Shown here piece by piece: positions 24,966 to 33,908 of a stretch of DNA of 64,000 nucleotides. A program made the position numbers and the translations under genes. Under the pieces are notes generated by a model. That model was not told the DNA's origin. It saw only the letters and a list, made by a program, of their open reading frames with translations, and searched no databases. The stretch spans positions 1-64,000 of the forward strand of contig CALCCG010000184.1 of NCBI GenBank assembly GCA_937899785.1, read 5' to 3'. The stretch's first letter is position 1. Each line of letters starts with the position of its first letter. The DNA comes from an uncultured Erythrobacter sp. (GTDB lineage Bacteria; Pseudomonadota; Alphaproteobacteria; Sphingomonadales; Sphingomonadaceae).

Positions 24966-26680
24966 CACGCCGCCGCCTTGTCTTGGCTTTCACCCGGGGG
25001 CTCAAGCATGCGCTGGAGCGCTTCGAGCGCGCGATCAGGCTGCTGGTTGGCAAGCGTGCGCGCCAGGCGAACTTGCTCTGGCAAATCGGCAAAGGGGTCG
25101 GCACCGCCCAGCGTCCGGCCGCCGGCCGCAACAACGCCTTGAGAGGCCTGGCCGGGCTCATCGTCGTCCCGCGCGTCTTCGGCGAGCGTCTTGCGATCGC
25201 TTTTAGCGCTTTTGTCGTTGGCAACGGCTTTTCCGGCCCTGGGCTTGGCCCCGGCGATCAGTGGGCGCACCGCAAGCAGCAGCACCATCAGCACCGCCAC
25301 TAGCGCCGTGCCATAGCGCAACGCCTGCCCGAACCAGGCCTGCTCGTAAAAAGCGGGTGGATCGATTTCACGGCTTTCAAACGCGCTAACCGCGATCTTG
25401 ACCATGTCCCCACGCGCGGCGTCCGCGCCGACAGCGGCGCTGACCAGCGCTTCGAGTTCCTCAGTGGTGAGCGGCGCAGCGGCGACCATGGCCTCCTGGC
25501 TGACGGCCACAGCCACAGACAGCTTGGTCAGCCCGCCGGCGCGCTTGGCGGTGACCGCGACTTCGCGGTCCAGTTCGAAATTGCGTTGCACGGCGCTTTC
25601 GGTGTCGCGGGGCGTGGGCGGATTGGTTGCCACCGCTTCGGGCGGGGCCTCGGGTTGGGGCGGTCCGCCCACCAGCTGCGCATCGGGCGGCGGTGTGTTG
25701 GCAGTCACCCCTGGAACACCACCGGGTTGGCGCGCCGCCATGCGGGTTGAATTGCGCTCGCTTTCAGAACGCACCGCGCCGTCCTTGTCATAGGTCTCGC
25801 GCGCGCTGGTCACTTCGCTCTGGTCAAGCTCGACCTGAACCTGGCTGGAGAAGTTGCCATCACCCAAAAGCGGCGTGAGCAAAGAGGCCAGCTGGCTTTG
25901 CAGCTTCGCTTCGAATTCGCGCTGCAACACCAAGCCGTCGAGATCGGCGTCGCGCGTGGAGGACAAAAGCCGCCCGTTCTGGTCCACCACGCGCACCGCG
26001 TCCGCGGTCATGCCCGGAACCGAGCCCGAGACCAGGTTTACAATCGCCTCCACCTGACGCTGGCTGAGCGAGCGCCCGCTAACAAGGCGCAGCATCACAC
26101 TGGCGCTGGGCGGGTTCGAACTGCGCACAAACACCGAGCGTTCAGGCGTTGCAAGGTGAACGCGCACCGCTTCGATTCCGTCAATTTCGCGAATGGTGAG
26201 CATCAGTTCACGCTCGCGTGCGAGCCTGAGCCGCTCGCCTTCAAGCGTCCGGCTCGAGCCCAGGGGGATAGCGTCGAGCATTTCGCTTGCCCCTTGCGGG
26301 GCGGCCAAGCCAGCGTCGCTCGCCACAAGCATGCGCGCGCGGTAAACATCGTCCTCCGCTACGGTGATCGCGCCGGTCCCGTTATCGATGGCGTAGCCGA
26401 TCCCGCCGGTCTCCAGCGCCTGCACCACTTTCGCGCGTTCGCCGTCGGAGAGACTGGCGTACAAAATGCGCTGGGGTGAACCGGCAATCGCGAGATAGAG
26501 CATTGCGAGCACAGCGACCGCTCCCACCCCGATCAGCGCTGGCAGCGCCCGCCGAAAAGCGGGTTGGCGAGTGAACCCGGCAAGGCGCGCCTGCCAGTCT
26601 CCCTGCGTCGGGCTCGCCGTGCTTGGATTGGTCTCGACCAGTGTCGGCTGTGCGGACACCGGCAAGCTTGCATCTGCCAC
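24965..26680 (-). CDS. fliF: Flagellar MS-ring protein FliF
   Basis: A 571-residue protein with TM1 at residues 44-67 and TM2 around 456-477, flanking a large periplasmic part with the two ring-building domains (SDGERAKVVQALETGGIGYAI, then VHLATPERSVFVRSSNPPSASV and GMTADAVRVVDQNGRLLS). The C-terminal tail carries the FliG-binding stretch LPEQVRLARTLANQQPDRALEALQRML. It starts with GTG, 3 bases after the fliE stop. Confidence 0.96.
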   Translation of the reverse strand: MADASLPVSAQPTLVETNPSTASPTQGDWQARLAGFTRQPAFRRALPALIGVGAVAVLAMLYLAIAGSPQRILYASLSDGERAKVVQALETGGIGYAIDNGTGAITVAEDDVYRARMLVASDAGLAAPQGASEMLDAIPLGSSRTLEGERLRLARERELMLTIREIDGIEAVRVHLATPERSVFVRSSNPPSASVMLRLVSGRSLSQRQVEAIVNLVSGSVPGMTADAVRVVDQNGRLLSSTRDADLDGLVLQREFEAKLQSQLASLLTPLLGDGNFSSQVQVELDQSEVTSARETYDKDGAVRSESERNSTRMAARQPGGVPGVTANTPPPDAQLVGGPPQPEAPPEAVATNPPTPRDTESAVQRNFELDREVAVTAKRAGGLTKLSVAVAVSQEAMVAAAPLTTEELEALVSAAVGADAARGDMVKIAVSAFESREIDPPAFYEQAWFGQALRYGTALVAVLMVLLLAVRPLIAGAKPRAGKAVANDKSAKSDRKTLAEDARDDDEPGQASQGVVAAGGRTLGGADPFADLPEQVRLARTLANQQPDRALEALQRMLEPPGESQDKAAA

Positions 26681-26683
26681 CTA

Positions 26684-27058
26684 TCAAGCCCCCATTCGCA
26701 TAATTTCTTGGTACGCGTTCAAGAGCTTGTTGCGCACTTGAAGCGTGGCTTCGAACGCCACGCCGGCCTCCTGACGCGCCAGCATAACCTGCGCGATGTC
26801 GGTCACCTCACCGCGTTCGTAACCAGCCTGCATGTCGGCGGAGCGCTTTTGCACCGCGCTGACGGTCTGCAGCGCGCCTTGAAGCGTTTGCGCGAAGTCA
26901 ACCGATGGCGCACCGGGGGATGAGGCAGCGATCGCGCCTCCCATGCCGATGGCGCCTCCCTCGCTGGCCGCGCGAACATTGCGCAAAACCTCGCTGCGCG
27001 ACAGCAGATCCTGACGCAGCGCAAGCACTTCGGCGACGCTGTTCATGCTCGCGCTCAC
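26684..27058 (-). CDS. fliE: Flagellar hook-basal body complex protein FliE
   Basis: A 124-residue adaptor between MS ring and rod. The C-terminal part is typical: VDFAQTLQGALQTVSAVQKRSADMQAGYERG, then MLARQEAGVAFEATLQVRNKLLNAYQEIMRM. The GTG start at 27058 overlaps the stop of the sigma-54 activator gene (GTGA); an in-frame ATG at 27046 is possible. It opens the structural part of the fli operon in the standard fliE-F-G order. Confidence 0.93.
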   Translation of the reverse strand: MSASMNSVAEVLALRQDLLSRSEVLRNVRAASEGGAIGMGGAIAASSPGAPSVDFAQTLQGALQTVSAVQKRSADMQAGYERGEVTDIAQVMLARQEAGVAFEATLQVRNKLLNAYQEIMRMGA

Positions 27059-28554
27059 GCCTCACCTCCGGCAGTGAGGCCGGTTTGACCCGGCCGCTCG
27101 TCCAAAAGACCGGATTCGCGCATGGAGGCGAGGCGGTAGCGCAGAGTGCGCTCGGATATGCCAAGAGCGCGGGCCGTCCGGGCGCGGTGTCCCTCATGCG
27201 TCTCCAGCGCGGCAAGGATGGCTACCGCCTCCGACTGGAACGCGATATCCGAAAGCGACGCCTTGGCCCTCGCACCGCGCGGCGCGGGAGCCGTGGGAGC
27301 GCTTGCCGCAAGCGAGCGCACAGGCTGATCAAAGACGATATGCTCCGAACCGATCCTGGGCTCGTCTCCAGCGAGCAGGATCGCGCGACGCACAACGTTT
27401 TCCAATTCACGCACATTGCCGGGCCAAGTGTGGGTTTCAAGCAGCGCGATGGCCTGGCCCGAAAGCCAGGATGGGCCGGGTTGTTCAACCCCCTCACCCC
27501 GCTTCTGGGTCTGCGCCGGACGGCAGGCGTGGCGCAGCAGCATGCCGAAGGCGAGCGGCGCAATGTCGGCCGGGCGATCGCGCAAGGCGGCAATCTCAAG
27601 CGGAAAGACGTTAAGACGATAGAGCAAGTCTTCGCGGAACCGGCCCGCTTCGACCTCGCTGATAAGCTGACGGTTTGTGGCCGCGATGACACGCACGTCA
27701 ACATCGATCGGCGTGGTCGCGCCTAGCGGCAGAACCTCGCCTTCCTGAAGCGCGCGCAAAAGCTTGGCCTGCAACGGCAACGGCAACTCGCCGATCTCAT
27801 CAAGCAGCAGCGTCCCGCCATCGGCCGCCTTGAAAAGGCCCTCGCGCGCTTCCCCCGCGCCGGTAAAGGCGCCCTTGCGGTGGCCAAAGAGCAGGCCTTC
27901 GAGCATGGTTTCGGGCATCGCGGCGCAGTTAACCGCCACAAACGGACCCTCCGCGCGGCGCGAGCGCCGGTGGACAAACCGCGCGAGCACTTCCTTGCCG
28001 GTGCCCGTTGGTCCTTCGAGCAGAACCGGAATTTCAGCCCCGGCGATTCGCTCGGCCAGTGTCAGCAGCGCAAGACTGACCGGATCGCGGGCGATCGGCC
28101 AGCCGCCTGCGTTCTTTCTCCCGCCACCAAAGGATGCAATGGCGGTCAGGGCTGCGTGTGCCGGTTCCAGCGTCGCAGAGGTGTAGGTCAGCGCCACGCG
28201 CGCCTCCCCGAGAAGCGTCAGCGACGCGCAACCGCCATGGCGTAGGTCCAGTTCCAGCCGGTCTTCAGGGCGACAACCCGGTGGGTTTTCAAACGCGCCA
28301 TACTCTCCGATGGAGAGCCGGGCGCGCTGCCATTGGGTACCAAGCAGCGGCAGAACCGGGTCGAGCAGACTGGCGTGGCGCTGAAACAGATCGGCTTCGG
28401 TTTCACCAAACCCCGCCTCTGGATTAGGGCCCTCGGCGGCCCGAGTTCGCCCCGGCGCAGCGGACACAGCGCACGGTTGACGGCGGGTCTCCGCGCTGGG
28501 CTCTGGGCGGCGCTTGGGGAGGGGCTCAGTATAGGGCTGGGGGTTGATCGGCAT
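27055..28554 (-). CDS. Sigma-54-dependent activator (FlbD/FleQ-type flagellar master regulator)
   Basis: A 499-residue bacterial enhancer-binding protein. The AAA+ domain covers about residues 155-395: Walker A GPTGTGKE at 181-188, the sigma-54 contact loop GAFTGA at 228-233 and Walker B GTLLLDEIGEL at 247-257. The C-terminal Fis-type helix-turn-helix is HRARTARALGISERTLRYRL. Residues 1-150 show no response-regulator receiver pattern, so activation is probably not by simple phosphotransfer. It heads the fli operon (overlap with fliE). Three near-perfect sigma-54 promoters in the window make it the likely regulator of the flagellar cascade. Closest functional parallels are Caulobacter FlbD and Pseudomonas FleQ. 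Confidence 0.9.
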   Translation of the reverse strand: MPINPQPYTEPLPKRRPEPSAETRRQPCAVSAAPGRTRAAEGPNPEAGFGETEADLFQRHASLLDPVLPLLGTQWQRARLSIGEYGAFENPPGCRPEDRLELDLRHGGCASLTLLGEARVALTYTSATLEPAHAALTAIASFGGGRKNAGGWPIARDPVSLALLTLAERIAGAEIPVLLEGPTGTGKEVLARFVHRRSRRAEGPFVAVNCAAMPETMLEGLLFGHRKGAFTGAGEAREGLFKAADGGTLLLDEIGELPLPLQAKLLRALQEGEVLPLGATTPIDVDVRVIAATNRQLISEVEAGRFREDLLYRLNVFPLEIAALRDRPADIAPLAFGMLLRHACRPAQTQKRGEGVEQPGPSWLSGQAIALLETHTWPGNVRELENVVRRAILLAGDEPRIGSEHIVFDQPVRSLAASAPTAPAPRGARAKASLSDIAFQSEAVAILAALETHEGHRARTARALGISERTLRYRLASMRESGLLDERPGQTGLTAGGEA

Positions 28555-28887
28555 AAACGCAGCTATCCGTTAACTCATCTTGGGTTCGGCTCCGGACACA
28601 AGACCCAAGAGCGCAGGGACGCTGCCTCCCGAGAACGCGTGCATTCACCCCGGCAACGGCCAACAATTGCCGTGTGCGCGTGCAAAATGTCGCAAATTTA
28701 AGCCCTCGTAGAACCTCGTAAGCGGCTCATTACGTAGTGGTTTTCGAGAAGCGTTTCGGTCGCGGTGTTCGTCGCATCGCAACCGCCCACGAGAAAAACT
28801 CCCCGGGTTCCCACTCGCCCGCACGTGCATGGCAGCGAGAGCAGGGCTCGCGGCGGGGGCGAGAGCGGGCCTTGTGATTTTTTCGCT
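28555..28887. other. Intergenic region between the activator/fli operon (-) and fliC (+)
   Basis: About 440 bases separate the two divergent starts. No credible gene was seen. The interval should hold the promoter of the 17-kb fli operon. It contains an inverted repeat at 28651-28672 and a weak GG-N10-GC pair on the minus strand around 28692-28705 that could be a degenerate sigma-54 site; neither is proven. The fliC-proximal end carries the sigma-28-like promoter described separately. Confidence 0.6.
28651..28672. promoter_or_regulatory. Inverted repeat CGGCAA-N10-TTGCCG, candidate activator site
   Basis: Perfect 6-bp arms (28651-28656 and 28667-28672) lie about 100 bp upstream of the sigma-54 activator gene. 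The same half-site letters (CGGCA/TGCCG) form the core of the longer palindrome in front of the flgB promoter at 47903-47932. A binding site for the activator itself is plausible, by analogy with Caulobacter FlbD sites that are also built around CGGCA, but six-base arms can arise by chance in DNA this GC-rich. Confidence 0.35.
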
Positions 28888-28913
28888 TAAAGTTTCGCCG
28901 AGCCGGTCGCTCT
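28888..28913 (+). promoter_or_regulatory. Sigma-28 (FliA)-type promoter of fliC
   Basis: TAAAGTTT (28888-28895) is identical to the enteric sigma-28 -35 consensus. With 14 bases after the TAAA comes GTCGCTCT (28906-28913), which is far from the enteric GCCGATAA. It does match, at the same spacing, the element found before flgM (GCCGTTCT at 51399-51406): both fit G-Y-C-G-Y-TCT. The predicted 5' leader to the fliC ATG is about 75 bases. Confidence 0.55.
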
Positions 28914-28994
28914 AAGCCTCAGCAGTTGCGGACCCCCAATCCAACAACGCCCGTATGCTGCCCCTTGACCTACCTTACACGGGAGTTTGACCCT

Positions 28995-29810
28995 ATGTCT
29001 GTTATCAACACAAACGTATCCGCGCTGCGGGCTCAGGCCGCAAGCACGCAAGCGAACGAAAAGCTGCAGAGCGCGTTTGAGCGTCTTTCGACGGGCAACC
29101 GCATCAACTCGGCCGCTGACGACGCCGCCGGCCTTTCGATCGCGACCGGCTTCACCTCCGACATTCGCGGCATTAACCAGGGCATCCGGAACGCCAACGA
29201 TGGCATCGCTCTGGCGCAGACCGCGGAAGGCGCCTTGGAGGAAGTGACCAACCTCCTGCAGCGTGTTCGCGAACTGGCTGTCCAATCGCAGAACGGCACG
29301 CTCGACGACACCGACCGCGGCTTCCTCGACACCGAAGTCACCGAACTCGCCGCGCAGATCGACGACATTCTGACCAACACCGAATTCAACGGCATCGCTG
29401 TCTTCGGAACCGGCGGTTCGGACGTGTCGGTCAACATCCAGCTCGACGCGACCCGTTCGGTCACGATCACGAGCACCGCGATCGACACGACCAACCTCGA
29501 CGCCGCCGGCCTTGACGTCAGTTCTTCGACCAACGCCGCGACCGCGATCACCAATGTCGACAACGGTCTTCAGGCGGTGAACACAACGCGTTCGTCGCTG
29601 GGTGCGGGGCAGAACCGTCTGCAAGCTGCGATCAACAACCTGACGACGACGTCGACCAACCTGGCTGACGCCCGCTCGCGAATTGAAGACGCAGACTTCG
29701 GCGCGGAATCCACCGCGCTTTCCAAGGCCCAGATCCTTGGGCAGGCCTCGACCGCGATCCTGGCTCAGGCCAACCAGTCGCAACAGAACGTGTTGTCGCT
29801 GCTCCGATAA
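28995..29810 (+). CDS. fliC: Flagellin, short D0/D1-only form
   Basis: A 271-residue flagellin. The N-terminal D0/D1 helices ([17 protein letters not shown], then [20 protein letters not shown] and [13 protein letters not shown]) and C-terminal D1/D0 ([21 protein letters not shown], then [14 protein letters not shown]) are complete. The variable centre is only about 60 residues, so outer domains D2/D3 are missing, as in other short alphaproteobacterial flagellins. The central part is rich in Thr and Ser, possible O-glycosylation sites. ATG 28995 is chosen; the frame extends upstream but conserved sequence starts here. It has its own sigma-28-like promoter and a strong terminator. Only one flagellin gene is in the window. 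Confidence 0.97.
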   Translation: MSVINTNVSALRAQAASTQANEKLQSAFERLSTGNRINSAADDAAGLSIATGFTSDIRGINQGIRNANDGIALAQTAEGALEEVTNLLQRVRELAVQSQNGTLDDTDRGFLDTEVTELAAQIDDILTNTEFNGIAVFGTGGSDVSVNIQLDATRSVTITSTAIDTTNLDAAGLDVSSSTNAATAITNVDNGLQAVNTTRSSLGAGQNRLQAAINNLTTTSTNLADARSRIEDADFGAESTALSKAQILGQASTAILAQANQSQQNVLSLLR

Positions 29811-29850
29811 GATCAGCGTCAAGACCAAGCTCCCGCTGGGGGCGGTAGGG

Positions 29851-29882
29851 AAGCCCGGGACCTTCAAGGTTCCGGGCTTTTC
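29851..29882 (+). terminator. Rho-independent terminator of fliC
   Basis: A 12-bp stem (29851-29862 with 29868-29879, one G-U pair) around the loop TTCAA, ending in a T run (29878-29881). It starts 40 bases after the fliC stop, so fliC is probably a single-gene transcript. The following gene is on the opposite strand and ends 78 bases further on. Confidence 0.85.
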
Positions 29883-29959
29883 CGTGGTTGGAGGTGAGTT
29901 CGCGTGTCAAGAGCACGCTCCCCGGCGCTTCGATAGGATGGCTGAAAGCGAGCGGGCGC

Positions 29960-32398
29960 CTAGGCTGCGGCGACCGCCTGTGTCTCAAGAGCCGGCGCGG
30001 CAAGTCCGAGAGAGACGACCTCAGAGCCCCTGGCTCTCAAAGGCCGAAAGACAATTTCGATCATCTGCGCTTCCTGCACGATCTCGGTCACGAGCGGCGG
30101 TATCACGAGGCTCGCCTCGTCGCTCTCGCAGGCCAGAATCGAAGGCGCGATCTCGCGCATACCGTCAAACATGGCTTCCACCGGTTCCGGCGCACGGCCC
30201 GTCCAACCTTTCAGCGAAGCGACGGCAGAGCGCGCGATCGATCCTATCTCGATCAGTTCGAATTGCGCGCCAAGCTTAAGCGCGATGCCCTTGCCACGGC
30301 TGGGAAGCGGAAGCCTTACGACGTAGAACCCTTCATAGGTCGTGTTCGCGGCGACCCGCTGAACACTGGCGTCATGGGCGTCGAAGTGGATCGCGTCGAG
30401 CTCGATCGCGGAGCCCATCGTGTCGGCGTAGGTGAGGCCCAGCCGGCGCACGGTCTGCACCAAAAGCGAAAGCCGCGCCTCGACCGGCTCGTTGGCCAGC
30501 TCAGCGGGCAGATACATCCGCTCTACCCCTTTGAGGTAGAACAGTCCCCGCCGGCGCAGGCCATCGCGCGCGGAATCGTTGTCGAACAGCGCGACCATAT
30601 GCTCCGCGCCAAAGTTGAAGTCGTGCTCAAAGCGACCCAGGATCTCCAACTCAACCGGAAGCGGGAGGAACATCAGACGAGTCATCGCGCTAGCCGCCGC
30701 CTCGCGCCACGCGCGGCGTGTGTGCGCCGGTTCGGTCTGACGCGCGATGGGCACCGCCTGCCGAGCCGCTTCGGCGAAGGCCACACACCCCTTCTGCACA
30801 GCTTCACGCATGGCCGATTGCTTCGGGTTGACTGGGCTCACCTTATGCACCGGCAGGCCCTTTTCAGTGTAGTCGATCACCGATCCCAGATCGCACGTCG
30901 AAAGCTGCTCGATCAGCGCCGAATTGCGCGTAAGGCCCAGCACCATGGTCGAACCGAATTCGCGCGCGTCGATCAGACCTTTTTTGTCGAGACCGGTCAC
31001 GGTCATCTCGCGCAGCAGCATGTAACGTCCCGCGACGTGGCAATCAAAGGCCTCCACCAGCATCGCGTCAATCGCGTTCTGCGTGGATCCGTCATAGCCC
31101 AGATCGATCAGCATCAGCGTATCGCCGGGCTGCGGATCGCACTCGGCGCGGATATGGGCGATGAGGCGGTCCGCCAAAGCGCGGGCTCGGCGCCTCGTGA
31201 TCTTTTCGCGCTTGCCTGATCGCAGCTCAGCAAACACCGCGTCCTGAGCCTCCGCAATGGCGTCATCGCTTTTGGGATCGCCAACGATGCGGTCAACCTC
31301 GTCTTCAGTGAACAGCATTTGCCGCGCGAAGCGAGCCGGATCGACCCCGCGATACAGCGCGCTGTGCCGCCGATAGTTCGCGCGCGAGGCGAGCGAGGCG
31401 CCGATGGAAACCACGCGGCTGATCCCGATCCGCGCCGCGCTTTCGACCTCGCCGCCCGCGCAGTGAACGAGGTGCGGCAAATGCGCGTCGCGAAGCATGA
31501 AAAGCCAGTGCACCTGGCCCCCGCGCTGCGCTTCAATCTTGTCAGCCTCTTCGCGCAGCCAGCGATCAAAGGCGTAGTAGATCGGTCCCAGCGCGCAGAA
31601 GCCGACCGAACGCGCGGGATCGGCAATGCATGGTTCGCGCGCAGCGAGGAGCGCGCGATGGGGCTGAAGTCCTTCGACACCGCGCTTCTCAAGATCCAGC
31701 AATTCGCGGCAGGCCCGCTCCAGCCGCAAACGCCGCTGCGCGGTCTCGGAGAATTGGGCAAGATGCAGCGCGGGTATTCCAGCGGCGCGCGCGCCTTCGA
31801 AGTCCGCTCGGCGATTGTCGCCGATATGGAGAAAGTCGTTCGGGTGGCATTTCATCGTCTTGACCACGCGCTCAAGCAGCCCTTGGCTTTTGGAGAGTCC
31901 CGCTTCGCACGAGGCAAAGATGCGGTCGATCATTCCTGCGACCTCAGCGCCAGCCACCCGCTCGATCAGGGCGCCAAGCTGCTCAGCGGTCAGAAACGTG
32001 TCCGAGACAACGATCACGCGCATCCCCATAGCTTTAGCCTTGCGCATCAATTCCACCGTCGGCGCGAACGCAAAACACGTCTGCGCTTCAACCTCCAACT
32101 CCTCGTCCACCGCAACGGCGATCGCCTCTGAGGAGGCTCCGGGCATGGCCTGGGCGTAAATCTCGGTGAGGCTCACTTCGACGCGATCCTGCAGCGCGCG
32201 CGCGGTTTGGCGAGCGTTGGTCTGCGCCATGACCCGCTGACCATAAGAGACCGAGCCAAGCCCCGCGAACACGTCGGTGGGCCCATGGCAATCGCGCCAT
32301 AAAAGTGTGTCGAAGCAGTCGAGCGAGAGCACGCTCACCCCCGGATCTGTTCTTTCCAACGCTTCCGGCAGATCAGCGGGGAGGATCGTATCGTGCAT
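29960..32398 (-). CDS. Large HAD-family hydrolase-domain protein, probable glycan-modification function
   Basis: An 812-residue protein. Residues 20-215 are a HAD domain: nucleophile D27 in LSLDCFDTLL, S132 in VIVVSDTF, the motif III lysine K170 (GLSKSQGL) and the metal-binding GDNRRAD at 193-199. The next approximately 600 residues have no family I can name with confidence, though LMLIDLGYDGSTQNAI resembles the D.GW.GS.Q motif of HAD-fused proteins in polysaccharide gene clusters. ATG 32398 has GGAGA 7 bases upstream; the longer frame is not supported. It lies between fliC and the Kdo-type genes, which contain no KdsC, so its HAD domain could supply the missing phosphatase step. That is inference. 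Confidence 0.72.
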   Translation of the reverse strand: MHDTILPADLPEALERTDPGVSVLSLDCFDTLLWRDCHGPTDVFAGLGSVSYGQRVMAQTNARQTARALQDRVEVSLTEIYAQAMPGASSEAIAVAVDEELEVEAQTCFAFAPTVELMRKAKAMGMRVIVVSDTFLTAEQLGALIERVAGAEVAGMIDRIFASCEAGLSKSQGLLERVVKTMKCHPNDFLHIGDNRRADFEGARAAGIPALHLAQFSETAQRRLRLERACRELLDLEKRGVEGLQPHRALLAAREPCIADPARSVGFCALGPIYYAFDRWLREEADKIEAQRGGQVHWLFMLRDAHLPHLVHCAGGEVESAARIGISRVVSIGASLASRANYRRHSALYRGVDPARFARQMLFTEDEVDRIVGDPKSDDAIAEAQDAVFAELRSGKREKITRRRARALADRLIAHIRAECDPQPGDTLMLIDLGYDGSTQNAIDAMLVEAFDCHVAGRYMLLREMTVTGLDKKGLIDAREFGSTMVLGLTRNSALIEQLSTCDLGSVIDYTEKGLPVHKVSPVNPKQSAMREAVQKGCVAFAEAARQAVPIARQTEPAHTRRAWREAAASAMTRLMFLPLPVELEILGRFEHDFNFGAEHMVALFDNDSARDGLRRRGLFYLKGVERMYLPAELANEPVEARLSLLVQTVRRLGLTYADTMGSAIELDAIHFDAHDASVQRVAANTTYEGFYVVRLPLPSRGKGIALKLGAQFELIEIGSIARSAVASLKGWTGRAPEPVEAMFDGMREIAPSILACESDEASLVIPPLVTEIVQEAQMIEIVFRPLRARGSEVVSLGLAAPALETQAVAAA

Positions 32399-32732
32399 CT
32401 TGGCTCTCCGAGTTAGGTCCAGCCGGGAGCTAAAGAAGCGTGGTTTACGCACTTTAAGCGGGGGCCCTGTGGGTTTCCCGTAGAGCCTTTGGGGGCGCTG
32501 CCTTGCTATTGGGGTGGGATTGCGTGTGGGCGGCGAGGCCACCCCTTCTCGCACGCGGCGCAAACGCGAGCCTGACGCGTAGCCAGCCGCAGCGTCATGC
32601 ACGGCGCTACGGACCCTCACCTAGTCACCAACCCTAGGGCTTAAGGTTAACAGATGAAAACCATGCCCCCCTAACTCCGCTTCAGAACAAGAACCGAGCC
32701 GCCCGATCATGGCGCCAGCGGGATAAGTCTAT
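32399..32732. other. Intergenic region between the HAD gene (-) and the glycosyltransferase operon (+)
   Basis: A 334-base divergent promoter region without a credible gene. No convincing sigma-70, sigma-28 or sigma-54 element was found. A perfect -12 element TTGCT at 32503-32507 has a GG ten bases before its GC, but the rest of the -24 box does not match. The stretch near 32636-32652 is AT-richer and could hold the start region for the + strand operon. Confidence 0.5.
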
Positions 32733-33908
32733 ATGCGCATTCTGTTTTATCTGCCCGTGATCACGCCCTGGTGGTTTGCCAAGATCGTCAAGCCGCTGAT
32801 CGCGACCCTTGCGGCGGACAATGAGATCCATGTTCTGGCGCCGCCGCCATGGCGCAACACCGGCATCGGACCCGATGAGATCAAGCTGTGCGCCGACTTG
32901 CCGGACATTTGCTGGCATATTGTCAACGATCAGGGCCACCCCTCGATGCGCACGACGCCGGTCGAGCGTGATGGAATCGTGGCCTTCGTCCAGTCGCTTG
33001 CGCCGGACTATGTGGTGTGCCGCTCGGCCGATTTTGAAACGGTGAAAGCCTTTCCGGGAATTGTCCGCCACATCACCGAAGGCGCCGCCGATCCCTTGAG
33101 GCTTGGCCCAGACAGCTTTCATTTCACTCAATGCCCGTTTGATCACGGCGTCTTGCCCGATCTTAACCCCGATCAGATCGCCAAACTCGATCGCCTGATC
33201 GCACCGTTCTGGAAGCGTATGGTCCAATCGCAGCGGCTGGCCGATGTGCAGCAGGACTATGTCAACGAATGGGCCGATCTGCCAACCGATCGACCGATTG
33301 TGTTCCTGCCGCTCGAATACGAGCACGAGGAAAACTTTTACACGATGCACCGCGTCGGCGCGACGCCGAACGCGCAGCTGCTCCAAGACCTAGCCGAGCG
33401 GCTAGGCGACCGGGTGTTCCTAGCGCTCACGAACCATCCGCTGAACGAGCAATATCTCGACAACACAGCGGTCTCCAAAGTGGTCCGCGCAAACGCGTCG
33501 CGCATGCGGCTGTTGCCGGGCAAGACCCCGATCGGCACGCGCACGTCGCACTATCTTATGGAAGAAGCGGACGGCGTTATTCTGGGCGATTCCAAGGTCT
33601 ACGCGATGGCGGGCTTTCACGGCACCGCGACGCTGAGGCTTTCGCGGTTTGAGACGGGCGCATGGATGAACGCCCATGACGAACTTGATCCGTTTCTCGA
33701 GGCGCTGGCCAGCGGGTCTTGCGGAGCCCCCGAGCCCGGCGCTGCACGCACCTGGTTCGCGTTTCACACCGCCAACAATCTCAATTGCCCCCGCAACCCC
33801 GATCTTACAGCAAACGATGTGCTGCACCGCCTCGAAAAGCCATGCGATCCGGATCGTTGGGAGGCCAACTTTGCCTATTTTGCCGCGGACTGGGCCCAGG
33901 CCGCGTAA
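32733..33908 (+). CDS. Probable GT-B glycosyltransferase, capsule Kdo-transferase-like
   Basis: A 391-residue cytoplasmic protein starting MRILFYLPVITPWW. The centre has PIVFLPLEYEHEENFYT and FLALTNHPLNEQYL, and the C-terminal half DGVILGDSKVYAMAGFHGTATLRLS. This order (PLE/Q..D-like strand, then HP, then S-K/S..G.EA-like) recalls the Capsule_synth family (KpsS/KpsC) that transfers Kdo from CMP-Kdo. The similarity is by eye only. The gene leads an operon with kdsD (TAATG overlap), a cytidylyltransferase and kdsA, so transfer of the CMP-activated octulosonate made by those enzymes is the natural role. The acceptor may be flagellin or a surface glycan. Confidence 0.55.
   Translation: MRILFYLPVITPWWFAKIVKPLIATLAADNEIHVLAPPPWRNTGIGPDEIKLCADLPDICWHIVNDQGHPSMRTTPVERDGIVAFVQSLAPDYVVCRSADFETVKAFPGIVRHITEGAADPLRLGPDSFHFTQCPFDHGVLPDLNPDQIAKLDRLIAPFWKRMVQSQRLADVQQDYVNEWADLPTDRPIVFLPLEYEHEENFYTMHRVGATPNAQLLQDLAERLGDRVFLALTNHPLNEQYLDNTAVSKVVRANASRMRLLPGKTPIGTRTSHYLMEEADGVILGDSKVYAMAGFHGTATLRLSRFETGAWMNAHDELDPFLEALASGSCGAPEPGAARTWFAFHTANNLNCPRNPDLTANDVLHRLEKPCDPDRWEANFAYFAADWAQAA

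Noticed and set aside
28691-28707. Possible sigma-54 promoter (-) for the activator/fli operon
   Set aside because: GG and TTTGC are spaced correctly but the remaining -24 positions disagree with the consensus; kept only as a remark in the intergenic entry.
28887-29867. 326-codon open frame antisense to fliC
   Set aside because: Complement of a clear flagellin gene; no family resemblance and extends through the promoter.
29888-31219. 443-codon open frame antisense to the HAD gene
   Set aside because: The minus-strand HAD motifs and ribosome-binding site are convincing; the plus-strand product shows no recognisable motif.
32491-32507. Possible sigma-54 promoter (+) ahead of the glycosyltransferase operon: GG-N10-GC with TTGCT
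   Set aside because: Only the -12 half matches; the -24 box lacks the CACG part. Other flagellar operons here have nearly perfect sites, so this is probably chance.
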